Part shown: positions 42,194-49,872 of the stretch, piece by piece
Numbering within the stretch: the first letter of the stretch is position 1
Layout of the letters: each line of letters opens with the position of its first letter
NCBI GenBank assembly: GCA_945889625.1
Contig: CAMDCE010000032.1
Coordinates: 1 to 57,406 of the forward strand
Direction: 5' to 3'
Source: Asaia bogorensis
Lineage (GTDB): Bacteria > Pseudomonadota > Alphaproteobacteria > Reyranellales > Reyranellaceae
DNA length: 57,406 bases
Position numbers and translations under genes: made by a program
Notes under the pieces: generated by a model
Database searches by the model: none
What the model was told of the DNA's origin: nothing
What the model saw: the letters and a program-made list of their open reading frames with translations, nothing else

Positions 42194-43329
42194 ATCGGCG
42201 CGTCTTCTTCTATGTCCAGCACCTGCTCGGCATCGGCCATCTGCGCCGCGCCGCGACCTTGGCCCGCACGCTTGCAGCTTCAGGCTTCGATGTCCTGGTG
42301 GTGTCAGGCGGCGCACCGACGCCGCTGGAGCTGGGCAGTGCGCGCCTTCATCAACTGCCGCCCGTTCGGGCACGCGACGAGGGCCTGCGCGAACTCGTGC
42401 GGCTGGACGGCACGTCGCTCGACGAGGCCTTCCGTGTCGCGCGGACGACCGAGCTTGTCGGCCTGTTGCGCGCCGAGGCGCCCAACATCCTGATCACCGA
42501 ACAGTTTCCCTTCGGCCGCACCCAGCTTCGCTTCGAGCTGCTGCCGCTGGTCGCAGCGGCGCGGGCGCTGCGGCCGCGGCCGCTGATCGTCTCGTCGATA
42601 CGTGACGTGCTGCGCCGCTCGGTCTCGGCGGCGCGGGTCGCCGAGACGATCGAAACCTTCGCGGCGTTCGATCTCGTCCTGGTCCACGGCGACCCCAAGC
42701 TGGTCGGGCTCGACCGGAGCTTCGCCGGCTGGGAGCGCATCAAGTCGCGCGCCGTCTATACCGGCTATGTCGCCGATTGCGATTTCGCGCCGGCCAACGG
42801 AGACGCCGGCAAGGGCGAGGTCATCGTGTCGGTGGGGGGCGGAGCGGTCGGGCTGCCGTTGCTCAAGACCGCCATCGCGGCGCGGCCCAACAGCGCCCTG
42901 GCCGATCGGCCGTGGCGCCTGCTGGTCGGCGAGAACGTGCCGGCGGGCGTGCTTGACGCCGCGGCGCTCGATGCCGGCAAGGGCTTCATCGTCGAGCCGG
43001 CCCGTGCTGATTTCACGACCTTGCTGCGCAACGCAGTATTGTCGATTTCCCAGGCGGGCTACAACACGGTGATCGAGACGCTGTGCTGCGCCGATCGCGC
43101 CGTGCTGGTGCCCTTCGGCACCGCGCGCGAGACCGAACAGTCCGATCGCGCGCAACTGCTCGCAGAGCGCGGCATGGTGGCGTCGGTGCCGGCCGATGCG
43201 CTGTCGCCCGACAGTCTCGCCGCTGCCGTCGGGCGGGCGCTGGCCGGTCCGTCGATCCGCAGCTTCCCGCCCTGCGATGCGCGTGGCGCGTCGAGGACCG
43301 TCGAAGTGTTGAAAGAGAGACTCGCATGA
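42190..43329 (+). CDS. GT28-like glycosyltransferase (COG4671 type), second paralogue
   Basis: A 379-residue GT-B protein homologous to that at 37741-39030: FFYVQHLLGIGHLRRAATLA, VLVVSGGAPTPLEL, VSVGGGAVGLPLL, ISQAGYNTVIETLCCADRA and VLVPFGTARETEQSDRA correspond segment by segment. GTG 42190 overlaps the phosphatase stop (GTGA). The two paralogues bracket two GT4 enzymes, suggesting that they add related sugars in one pathway. Its own stop TGA overlaps an ATG at 43326, which now leads only into a family A repeat. Confidence 0.85.
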   Translation: MNRRVFFYVQHLLGIGHLRRAATLARTLAASGFDVLVVSGGAPTPLELGSARLHQLPPVRARDEGLRELVRLDGTSLDEAFRVARTTELVGLLRAEAPNILITEQFPFGRTQLRFELLPLVAAARALRPRPLIVSSIRDVLRRSVSAARVAETIETFAAFDLVLVHGDPKLVGLDRSFAGWERIKSRAVYTGYVADCDFAPANGDAGKGEVIVSVGGGAVGLPLLKTAIAARPNSALADRPWRLLVGENVPAGVLDAAALDAGKGFIVEPARADFTTLLRNAVLSISQAGYNTVIETLCCADRAVLVPFGTARETEQSDRAQLLAERGMVASVPADALSPDSLAAAVGRALAGPSIRSFPPCDARGASRTVEVLKERLA

Positions 43330-43356
43330 TCATTGCCGCGAGCGCTTCACATCCCT

Positions 43357-43494
43357 TTCCCTCCCCTGTCTTCAGGGAAGGTGTCGCGGTCTTACCGCGA
43401 CGGAGGGGTCATGAGTCGCGCTTTGTGACTCATGACCCCTCCGTCCTCGTAAGACGAGGGCACCTCCCCATAAGAATGGGGAGGGAGGCTCTTC
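43357..43494. repeat. Family A element between glycosyltransferase and deacetylase genes
   Basis: Two facing units: CTCCCCTGTCTTCAGGGAAG to GACGGAGGGGTCATGAG on the left, and CTCATGACCCCTCCGTCCTC to ACCTCCCC...GGGGAGGGA on the right. The inner arms (GGGGTCATGAGTC / GACTCATGACCCC) are perfect. It lies in a junction where both flanking genes otherwise follow the overlap pattern of this operon. Confidence 0.9.
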
Positions 43495-43498
43495 ATCC

Positions 43499-44266
43499 AT
43501 GACCACCTGGCAAACCTTCGACGACGAGGTCGCGCGCTGGCGTGAAGCGGGGCGCGTTGTCGAGCTGTGGTGGCGCGACGACGACGCGGTCGATGCCACA
43601 CCGGCGCTCGATCGCCTGCTCAGCGTGCAGCGCCGGACGGAGACGCCGCTTGCCCTTGCCGTCGTGCCGTCACGCGCCACGCCGGCGCTGGCGGAGCGGT
43701 TGGCCAGCGAGCCCGGCGTCGATCTGCTCCAGCATGGCTATGCCCACGTCAATCATGCCCCGCCGCCGGACAAGAAGACCGAACTGGGCCCGCATCGGCC
43801 GGCGATGCTGGTGCTGGGCGAACTCGGCACCGGCTGGCTGGCGATGGAGCGCCTGTTCGGCACGCGCGCTCTGCCCGTGCTGGTGCCGCCGTGGAATCGC
43901 ATCGCGCCCGCCCTGGTGCCGACCCTGCCGGAGATCGGCTTCACGGGCCTGTCGACTTTCGGTGCGCGCGGCCGCGCCGAGCCGGTCAGGGGCTTGCGGC
44001 AGATCAACACACATGTCGACTTCATCGACTGGAAGGGGCGGCGGGGCTTCGTGGGCCAAGAGGCGGTACTTGCTGCATTGGTCCGCGCACTGGGTCACGC
44101 TCGTACAGAGACAGGTGAACCGGTAGGCCTGCTCACTCACCATCTTGCGATGGACGAGGGGGCGTGGGATTTCCTAGTATCTTTCTGCGTGAGTGCAAAT
44201 ACTATGCCGGGCGTGAAAATGACCTCGGCGCATGAAATATTCGCGTCACGGGAGGCGCGCGCTTGA
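43499..44266 (+). CDS. Polysaccharide deacetylase-like protein
   Basis: A 255-residue protein distantly related to NodB-type carbohydrate esterase 4. It has the Asp pair ELWWRDDDAVDATPALDRLL, QHGYAHVNHAPPP (His ligand region), GPHRPAMLVLGELG, LVPPWNRIAPALVPTLPEIG, and LTHHLAMDEGAWDFL. This subgroup is often annotated as polysaccharide deacetylase next to glycosyltransferases. It may remove N-acetyl groups from the glycan made by the preceding enzymes (inference). No signal peptide is evident, so it would act in the cytoplasm. The start lies directly after the family A repeat. Its stop overlaps the next gene (TTGA). Confidence 0.8.
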   Translation: MTTWQTFDDEVARWREAGRVVELWWRDDDAVDATPALDRLLSVQRRTETPLALAVVPSRATPALAERLASEPGVDLLQHGYAHVNHAPPPDKKTELGPHRPAMLVLGELGTGWLAMERLFGTRALPVLVPPWNRIAPALVPTLPEIGFTGLSTFGARGRAEPVRGLRQINTHVDFIDWKGRRGFVGQEAVLAALVRALGHARTETGEPVGLLTHHLAMDEGAWDFLVSFCVSANTMPGVKMTSAHEIFASREARA

Positions 44267-44769
44267 GTTCTGCCGATCTTCGTTATCCACGTCAGACGCT
44301 GTGGGCCGACTACCTCCGGGCCGCGGCTGGCGTTGTGCTGTGCGGCGTGCCGCTGGTGCTGCTCGAGGTCAATCCGTGGCTGGCGGCGATCCTGGCCGGG
44401 GGCTTCATCCTGTTCGGCGTGTTCTTTCTGCGCACGGCGCTGCGGCAAAGGACACGCTATGTGCTGGGCCCCGACACGCTGTGCGCCGACGGACCGGCCG
44501 GAACGCTGGTCGAATGGCAGCGGCTCGACCGCATGAAGCTCAGTTACTATTCGACCAAGCGCGATCGCTCCGACGGCTGGATGCAACTCAGCCTCGGTTC
44601 GACCGGTGGCCGCACGGTCAAAGTCGATTCTTCGCTCGACGGCTTTTACGATATCGTCGAACGTGCGGCGCGTGCGGCCGAGGCGACAGGGCTTGAACTC
44701 AGCCTGGCAACACGTACCAATCTGCAGTCGATGGGTATTTCGGTGGCGGGGCAGGAAAAATCGGCATGA
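44263..44769 (+). CDS. Two-helix membrane protein with PH-like C-terminal domain
   Basis: A 168-residue protein. Two hydrophobic segments (LRAAAGVVLCGVPLVLLEV and WLAAILAGGFILFGVFFL) are followed by a beta-rich region: RYVLGPDTLCADGPAGTLVE, WQRLDRMKLSYYSTKRDRSD and GGRTVKVDSSLDGFYDIVE. The layout is that of bacterial PH-like/YdbS-type membrane proteins, but I cannot name a family. The start is TTG 44263, overlapping the deacetylase stop. It ends by ATGA overlap with the ABC ATPase gene, so the glycan genes and the peptide-type transporter form one transcript. Confidence 0.7.
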   Translation: MSSADLRYPRQTLWADYLRAAAGVVLCGVPLVLLEVNPWLAAILAGGFILFGVFFLRTALRQRTRYVLGPDTLCADGPAGTLVEWQRLDRMKLSYYSTKRDRSDGWMQLSLGSTGGRTVKVDSSLDGFYDIVERAARAAEATGLELSLATRTNLQSMGISVAGQEKSA

Positions 44770-46769
44770 AGGATCTGCTTAGCGTCGAGAACTTGACGGT
44801 CGAGTTTGGTGTTCACGAAGGCACGCTCAGGGCCGTCGACAAGGTTTCCTTCGCCATCCCGCCGGGTGGCACGCTCGCCCTGGTGGGCGAGTCGGGCTCC
44901 GGCAAGTCGGTGTGCAGCCAGGCCATCATGGGCCTTCTGCCGCGTACCGCGAGCATCCCCTCCGGCTCGATCATGTTCGAGGATCCGCGCACCGCCGGCG
45001 GGCCGATCGACATCGCCAAGATCGGCTACGACAGCCCGACCATGCGGCGCATCCGTGGCGGCCAGATCTCCATCATCTTCCAGGAGCCGATGACCTCGCT
45101 GTCGGCGCTGCACACCGTGGGCGACCAGATCGGTGAGGCGGTCGAACTGCATGGCGGCAGCCGGCTGAGCAACCTCCATTCGCTGGGCGATCAGATCAAC
45201 GAGGCCGCCCAGCACTCGCCGAACCTGGCGGGCCGCAAACTCGGCCGTCCTGCGATCGAGGAGCTGACGCGCGACATGCTGCGCATGGTCGGCTTCCCCG
45301 ATCCCAAGCGCGCGCTCCGCACCTATCCGTTCGAGCTCTCGGGCGGCCTGCGCCAGCGCGCCATGATCGCCATGGCGCTGGTCTGCCGGCCGGCGCTCCT
45401 GATCGCCGACGAGCCGACCACCGCGCTCGACGTCACCATCCAGGCCCAGATCCTGCGTCTCATGACCGATCTGCAGAAGGAACTGGGCATGGCGTTGCTG
45501 ATGATCACCCACGATCTCGGGGTGGTCGCCAACGTCGCCAACGACGTGGTCGTCATGTATCGCGGCAAGGTGGTCGAAGCGGGCGGCCTGCACGACATCT
45601 TCCGCGACCCGCAGCATCCCTATCTCAAGGCGTTGCTGCACGCCGTGCCGCGCTTCGACATGAAGCCTGGCGAGCGGCTGGAACCGATCCGCGAGATCAC
45701 CGCCGCCACCGGGCATCTGCTGAAGCAGAAGGCCGAAGTGCAGCCGACCTCCAGTTTCAATCCGCAGTCGCCGGTGCTCAAGGTCCGTCATCTCACCAAG
45801 ACCTTCCGTATCCGCAAGGCCGACACGCTCCTGGAGTCGCTGCTCGGCGGCGGCAACACGCGCACCATCCGCGCCGTGAACGACGTCAGCTTCGATGTCG
45901 GGCGCAACGAGTGCCTGGGCCTGGTGGGCGAATCGGGCTGCGGCAAGACCACGCTCTCGAAGATGCTGATGCGCGGCATCTCGGCCGATCCCAACCAGGG
46001 CGCCGGTCGCGTGGTGTTCGACGACTGGGGCCGCAAGACCGACGTGATGATGCTGGAGGGTGACGAGCTCAACCGCTTCCGCACCAAGCTGCAGTTCATC
46101 TTCCAGGATCCGTTCGGCTCGCTCAACCCGCGCATGACGGTCTACGACATTTTGGTCGAGCCGCTGGTCATTCACCGCATCGGCGACGACGCCTACCGCC
46201 GCGAGATGGTGAGCGAGCTGATGGAAATGGTCGGTCTCGATCGCCGGCACCTCAGCCGCTATCCGCACTCCTTCTCCGGCGGCCAGCGCCAGAGGATCGG
46301 CATCGCCCGCGCGCTGGCGCTCAGGCCCGACATGGTGATCTGCGACGAGCCGGTCTCGGCGCTCGATGTGTCGATCCAGGCGCAGATCCTCAATCTCCTG
46401 AAGGACCTGCAGAAGCAGCTGGGCCTCACCTATCTCTTCATCTCGCACAACCTCGCCGTGGTCGACTACATCGCCGACCGCATCGCCGTGATGTGCGCTG
46501 GCCGCCTGGTCGAGCTGGCGCCGTCGGGCGAGCTGTTCCGCAACCCGCTCCACCCCTACACCAAGGCCCTGCTCTCGGCGGTGCCCGAGCCCGACCCCAA
46601 CCGCCGCCTCGATCTCAGGGCGCTGATGGAGGGCAAGGCGTCGGATCCGTCGCAGTGGCCGGAGCCCTTCACCGACGCCGGCCAGAACGAGCTGCTTTGG
46701 ACCGAAGTCGAACCCGGTCACTATGTGCGCATCGCGCGCGGCACGGGCTGGGGCAAGGAGGCGGTCTGA
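44766..46769 (+). CDS. Peptide-type ABC transporter ATPase, two fused NBDs (YejF-like)
   Basis: A 667-residue protein with two complete Opp/Dpp-type ATPase domains. NBD1 has Walker [13 protein letters not shown], signature [15 protein letters not shown] and Walker [18 protein letters not shown]2 has [27 protein letters not shown] and [13 protein letters not shown]. Both end with oligopeptide-transporter C-terminal motifs ([24 protein letters not shown]). NBD1 carries an extra stretch after [14 protein letters not shown] in which [11 protein letters not shown] and [11 protein letters not shown] look duplicated. It energises uptake with the two permeases at 46931 and 47937. Confidence 0.95.
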   Translation: MKDLLSVENLTVEFGVHEGTLRAVDKVSFAIPPGGTLALVGESGSGKSVCSQAIMGLLPRTASIPSGSIMFEDPRTAGGPIDIAKIGYDSPTMRRIRGGQISIIFQEPMTSLSALHTVGDQIGEAVELHGGSRLSNLHSLGDQINEAAQHSPNLAGRKLGRPAIEELTRDMLRMVGFPDPKRALRTYPFELSGGLRQRAMIAMALVCRPALLIADEPTTALDVTIQAQILRLMTDLQKELGMALLMITHDLGVVANVANDVVVMYRGKVVEAGGLHDIFRDPQHPYLKALLHAVPRFDMKPGERLEPIREITAATGHLLKQKAEVQPTSSFNPQSPVLKVRHLTKTFRIRKADTLLESLLGGGNTRTIRAVNDVSFDVGRNECLGLVGESGCGKTTLSKMLMRGISADPNQGAGRVVFDDWGRKTDVMMLEGDELNRFRTKLQFIFQDPFGSLNPRMTVYDILVEPLVIHRIGDDAYRREMVSELMEMVGLDRRHLSRYPHSFSGGQRQRIGIARALALRPDMVICDEPVSALDVSIQAQILNLLKDLQKQLGLTYLFISHNLAVVDYIADRIAVMCAGRLVELAPSGELFRNPLHPYTKALLSAVPEPDPNRRLDLRALMEGKASDPSQWPEPFTDAGQNELLWTEVEPGHYVRIARGTGWGKEAV

Positions 46770-46804
46770 CAACATGCTGAACCGAGCCAGTACTTCCAAG
46801 CACA

Positions 46805-46917
46805 CTCTCATCCTGAGGAGGCCGCGAAGCGGCCGTCTCGAAGGATGGGCAATAGACTCGGTGCTCGTGCCCACCCTTCGAGACGCCGCGCTGCGCGCGG
46901 CTCCTCAGGGTGAGGGC
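46805..46917. repeat. Family D inverted-repeat element
   Basis: ACTCTCATCCTGAGGAGGCC at the left and GGCTCCTCAGGGTGAGGG at the right are imperfect inverted ends. Inside are CCGCGAAGCGG and GTCTCGAAGGATGGGC, matched by GCCCACCCTTCGAGAC. This kind of CATCCTGAGG/CGAAGGATG repeat is common between genes in alphaproteobacteria. Here it separates the ATPase gene from the first permease gene of one transporter operon. Relatives are at 51175-51274 and inside 33384-33598. Confidence 0.9.
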
Positions 46918-46930
46918 TTTGGGATCTGAA

Positions 46931-47929
46931 ATGTTGCATTACGTCGCCCGCCGCGTGCTGCTGATGATCCCGACACTGTTCATCATCAGCGCCCTCGTCT
47001 ACTTCATCATCGACATGCCGCCGGGCGATTGCGTGACCTCGCAGATCGACGAGCTGCTGTCGCGCGGCGACGCCGATGCCCTGAAGCGCGCCGACGAGCT
47101 GCGTCAGCTCTATGGCCTCGACCAGCCGCTGTGGCACCGCTATTTCACCTGGGTCGCCGGCATCTTCCACTGGGATTTCGGTCTCAGTTGCCAGGACACC
47201 GTGCCGGTTGCCGACCTGATCGGCGAGCGCATGGCGCTCACGCTGATCATGGAATCCTCCACCATCGCCTTCATCTGGATCGTGTCGTTCGTGATCGGCG
47301 TCTACGCCGCCACGCACCAGTATCAGATGGGTGACTACGTGGCGTCGTTCATCGGCTTCGTCGGCCTCGCCATCCCCAACTTCCTGCTGGCGCTGGTGCT
47401 GCTCTATGTCGGCAAGGTCTATTTCGGCCTGTCGATTGGCGGCCTGATGGATCCGGAATTCATCGACAAGCCTTTTAGCTGGGGCAAGTTCGTCTCGGTC
47501 TCCCAGCATCTGATCATCCCGGTGATCGTCATCGGCACCTCCGGCACCGCCGGCATGATTCGCCGGCTGCGCGCCAACCTGCTCGATGAGCTGCAGAAGC
47601 AGTATGTCGTGACCGGCCGCGCCAAGGGCCTGCCGCCGCTCAAGCTCCTGATCAAGTATCCGCTGCGCCACGCCATCAACCCGTTCGTCGCCGACATCGG
47701 CAGTCTGCTGCCCGAGGTGATCTCGGGTTCGGTCATCGTCTCGGTCGTGCTGTCGCTGCCGACCACCGGCCCGATGCTGCTGGGTGCGCTCAAGACCCAG
47801 GACGTCAACCTCGCCGCGACCTTCCTGCTGTTCGTGGCGGTGCTGACGGTGATCGGCATGCTGGTGTCGGACCTGCTGCTGGCCGCACTCGACCCGCGTA
47901 TCCGCTTCGGCGCACAGGCTGAGAAGTGA
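46931..47929 (+). CDS. Peptide-type ABC transporter permease (DppB-like)
   Basis: A 332-residue inner-membrane permease. The N-terminus MLHYVARRVLLMIPTLFIIS is the DppB/OppB signature, followed by a periplasmic loop (DELRQLYGLDQPLWHRYFTW). There are five further helices, with the EAA-type cytoplasmic loop VVTGRAKGLPPLKLLIKYPL. I start at ATG 46931; an upstream GTG (46910) lies inside the repeat. It is 7 bp before the second permease gene. The preceding family D repeat is the only gap between it and the ATPase gene. Confidence 0.93.
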   Translation: MLHYVARRVLLMIPTLFIISALVYFIIDMPPGDCVTSQIDELLSRGDADALKRADELRQLYGLDQPLWHRYFTWVAGIFHWDFGLSCQDTVPVADLIGERMALTLIMESSTIAFIWIVSFVIGVYAATHQYQMGDYVASFIGFVGLAIPNFLLALVLLYVGKVYFGLSIGGLMDPEFIDKPFSWGKFVSVSQHLIIPVIVIGTSGTAGMIRRLRANLLDELQKQYVVTGRAKGLPPLKLLIKYPLRHAINPFVADIGSLLPEVISGSVIVSVVLSLPTTGPMLLGALKTQDVNLAATFLLFVAVLTVIGMLVSDLLLAALDPRIRFGAQAEK

Positions 47930-47936
47930 GACGGTC

Positions 47937-49118
47937 ATGACCGACACCACGCCCCCCGGCGCGCCGCGCCCGCACACGCCGCACTTCGTCAGCAAGGAGC
48001 CGTGGGACCCTTACGTTTCCGAGCGCCTGACCGCCGACCAGGAAAAATACTACATGGCCGGCCAGTGGAAGCTGATGTGGTGGCGCTTCCGCCGCCACAA
48101 GCCGGCCGTGGTTTCGGCCGTCGTGCTCGGCCTGATCTATTTCTCGACCATCATCAGCGAGTGGATCGCGCCCTACGACCTGCACACGCGCCACGCCAAG
48201 TACATCTTCGCCCCGCCGCAGGCTATTCACCTCTTCCACGAGGGCAACTTCCTCGGACCGTTCGTCTACGGGCTGAAGATGGAGCGCGACCTCGACACCC
48301 TGCAGCGCGTCTACACCCCCGACCTTGCCAAGCCGGAGCCGCTGCGCTTCTTGTGCAGCGGCGCGCCGTACGAATTCTGGGGCATGATCGACGGCACCTT
48401 CCATCTGGTGTGTCCGGCCAAGGACGGCACCCTCTTCCTGCTCGGCACCGACCGGCTGGGCCGCGACATGTTCAGCCGCATCGTCTATGCCGCGCGCATC
48501 TCGCTCACCATCGGCATCATCGGCATTGCGCTCTCCTTCATGCTGGCGCTGATTCTCGGTGGCCTGGCGGGCTACTACGGCGGCTGGGTCGACAACGTCG
48601 TCCAGCGCATCACCGAGATCATCAAGAGCTTCCCGCATCTGCCGCTGTGGCTGGCGCTGTCGGCGGCGCTGCCTGTCACCTGGTCGCCGCTGCTGATCTA
48701 TTTCGGCATCACCCTCATCCTGGCGCTGCTCGACTGGCCGGGCCTCGGGCGCGCCGTACGCTCCAAGCTCCTGTCGCTGCGCGAGGAGGACTACGCCGCG
48801 GCCGCCCAGATGATGGGCGCCACGCCCGCCCGCATCATCGGCCGCCATCTGCTGCCCGGCTTCATGAGCCATCTCATCGCCTCGGCGACGCTTTCCATCC
48901 CCTCGATGATCCTGGCCGAGACGGCGCTGTCGTTCCTCGGTCTCGGCCTCAGGCCGCCCATCACCTCGTGGGGCGTGCTCCTGAACGAGGCGACCGACAT
49001 CAACGTGGTGGCGGTGAACTGGTGGCTGATGCTGCCCGTGGTGCCGGTGATCCTGGTGATCCTCGCCTACCAGTTTCTCGGAGATGGAATGAGAGACGCC
49101 GCAGATCCGTATGCTTAG
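47937..49118 (+). CDS. Peptide-type ABC transporter permease (DppC/OppC-like)
   Basis: A 393-residue permease, longer than typical DppC (about 300). A cytoplasmic N-terminal region (SERLTADQEKYYMAGQWKLM) precedes the first helix, and a periplasmic stretch of roughly 110 residues follows it. The core matches the family: LLGTDRLGRDMFSRIVYAAR, GIALSFMLALILGGLAGYYG, EEDYAAAAQMMGATPARII, and ILAETALSFLGLGLRPPITS with WGVLLNEA. No binding-protein gene lies in the window. The last codons, with the TAG stop (49116-49118), form the left arm of a perfect hairpin of the family E element. Confidence 0.93.
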   Translation: MTDTTPPGAPRPHTPHFVSKEPWDPYVSERLTADQEKYYMAGQWKLMWWRFRRHKPAVVSAVVLGLIYFSTIISEWIAPYDLHTRHAKYIFAPPQAIHLFHEGNFLGPFVYGLKMERDLDTLQRVYTPDLAKPEPLRFLCSGAPYEFWGMIDGTFHLVCPAKDGTLFLLGTDRLGRDMFSRIVYAARISLTIGIIGIALSFMLALILGGLAGYYGGWVDNVVQRITEIIKSFPHLPLWLALSAALPVTWSPLLIYFGITLILALLDWPGLGRAVRSKLLSLREEDYAAAAQMMGATPARIIGRHLLPGFMSHLIASATLSIPSMILAETALSFLGLGLRPPITSWGVLLNEATDINVVAVNWWLMLPVVPVILVILAYQFLGDGMRDAADPYA

Positions 49119-49205
49119 GGCAAAGCCCTAAGCATAGGCGGGCGGCAGCGGTTGAGCAGTTTGCCCTCTGGGCAAACTGCGCCATCAACCGCGAGAGCCC
49201 GCACG
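49110..49205. repeat. Family E element: gene-end inverted copy plus structured core (copy 2)
   Basis: TATGCTTAGGGC (49110-49121, permease 3' end with its TAG) is repeated as the exact inverted complement at 49125-49136 after AAA. Then come core GGCGGGCGGCAGCG (49137-49150) and a long stem: GCGGTTGA (49148-49155) with TCAACCGC (49185-49192), and GCAGTTTGCCC (49156-49166) with GGGCAAACTGC (49170-49180). GCGAGAGCCCGCACG (49191-49205) closes it. GCGGGC/GCCCGC pair at the base. The layout equals 31205-31290, but the arm sequences differ. Confidence 0.9.
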
Positions 49206-49284
49206 GTTCAGAATAGATAAGAAGGACCAAAGATCCCTCGCTGCGCTCGGGATGACACTGTTGGTTAGGCTGACGCGCCGCCCC

Positions 49285-49503
49285 CTAATCGCGACAGCAA
49301 TCGTCGCTCTTGCCTTCCTGGATCGGCGGGCACGGCACCGTCCCGTAGGAGCAAAACACGCAGCAGTCGCCCGCCTTGGGCTTGAGCAGCGTCTTGCAGG
49401 CCGTGCACTCGTAGAAATACTGGCAGGCGTCGGTCGGCATGGTCTCGACCTTCACCGCGGCGCAGGTCGGGCAGGTCAGTGCCGATTGCAGAATGACGGT
49501 CAT
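49285..49503 (-). CDS. Small zinc-ribbon protein (GDCCVFCSYG motif)
   Basis: A 72-residue cysteine-rich protein from ATG 49503 (MTVILQSALTCPTCAAVKVE). Ten cysteines are present: CPTC, an isolated Cys in TDACQYF, CTAC, GDCCVFCSYGTVPCPP and a C-terminal DDCC. The pattern MPTDACQYFYECTACKTLLK followed by GDCCVFCSYG belongs to a recognised hypothetical family (GDCCVxCxxGxxxCPP), often found near metal resistance genes in other bacteria. It probably binds zinc or another soft metal. A longer in-frame start (49629) adds a low-quality N-terminus and is not favoured. Confidence 0.85.
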   Translation of the reverse strand: MTVILQSALTCPTCAAVKVETMPTDACQYFYECTACKTLLKPKAGDCCVFCSYGTVPCPPIQEGKSDDCCRD

Positions 49504-49645
49504 GTCCGGATACGAGCGCTTCCGCGAACCAGATTGCCCGGCCGGCGATTTACCGCTCCGCGATAGCCGGACCCAGACGTGAGGCCAAGGCGCTGTGCCA
49601 AGCACCTGATTCGACGCCATAAAGGGCAAATACCCGCAAAGCCGG

Positions 49646-49665
49646 GTGTGATTGAAAAATCACAC
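49646..49665. promoter_or_regulatory. Perfect 8-bp palindrome, possible operator
   Basis: GTGTGATT (49646-49653) and AATCACAC (49658-49665) are separated by GAAA. It lies in the intergenic space between the zinc-ribbon gene and the candidate sRNA/ccmA. It contains TGTGA and TCACA half-sites but with 8 bases between them, where CRP/FNR-type sites have 6 or 4, so a different dimeric regulator is more likely. It could equally be a GAAA-loop RNA hairpin. Confidence 0.55.
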
Positions 49666-49699
49666 TAATGCCCCATTTGGGTCTAGCGACGGCCACCCG

Positions 49700-49818
49700 G
49701 GGTTTCCATCTTCGCTTTGTATCTCCCCCGAACGTGGTCTCCCCAAAGCCACGTTCTAGCCTCTTCGGAGGCGCTTCGGCCGTCCTCTCATTCTCCCCCG
49801 AGAGGGCGGCCTTTTTCT
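49700..49818 (+). ncRNA. Candidate small RNA with three hairpins and C-rich loops, upstream of ccmA
   Basis: Three consecutive hairpins on the plus strand. H1 is GAACGTGG (49730-49737) with CCACGTTC (49749-49756), loop TCTCCCCAAAG. H2 is GCCTC-TTCG-GAGGC (49759-49772), a stable UUCG tetraloop. H3 is GGCCGTCCTCTC (49778-49789) with GAGAGGGCGGCC (49800-49811), loop ATTCTCCCCC, then T5. CTCCCC in two loops plus CTCCCCC just before H1 (49724-49729) is the layout of alphaproteobacterial anti-Shine-Dalgarno sRNAs. The 5' end is unknown; 49700 is an estimate. Alternatively it is a ccm leader/attenuator. Confidence 0.65.
49778..49816 (+). terminator. Intrinsic terminator (end of candidate sRNA)
   Basis: A 12-bp stem GGCCGTCCTCTC/GAGAGGGCGGCC with one G-U pair and a 10-base loop is followed directly by TTTTT (49812-49816). 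This is the only textbook plus-strand intrinsic terminator I found in the window. There is no plus-strand protein gene between 49118 and this point for it to terminate. Confidence 0.85.
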
Positions 49819-49872
49819 TGCCCATTGTTTCTTGCCCATTGTCGTCCGCCCGGCATGGTACGACGGCGGCGC

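Noticed and set aside
43326..43502. 58-residue ORF starting in the glycosyltransferase stop
   Set aside because: Its sequence is almost wholly the translation of a family A repeat. It was kept as an observation on a displaced start, not as a gene.
49285..49629. Longer 114-residue version of the zinc-ribbon protein
   Set aside because: The extra N-terminus lacks cysteines and the motif-typical start is MTVILQSALTCPTC at 49503.
49646..49665. CRP or FNR binding site
   Set aside because: TGTGA and TCACA are present but are 8 bases apart, not the 6 of CRP, and the FNR pattern TTGAT-N4-ATCAA is not met. It is kept only as an unspecified palindrome.
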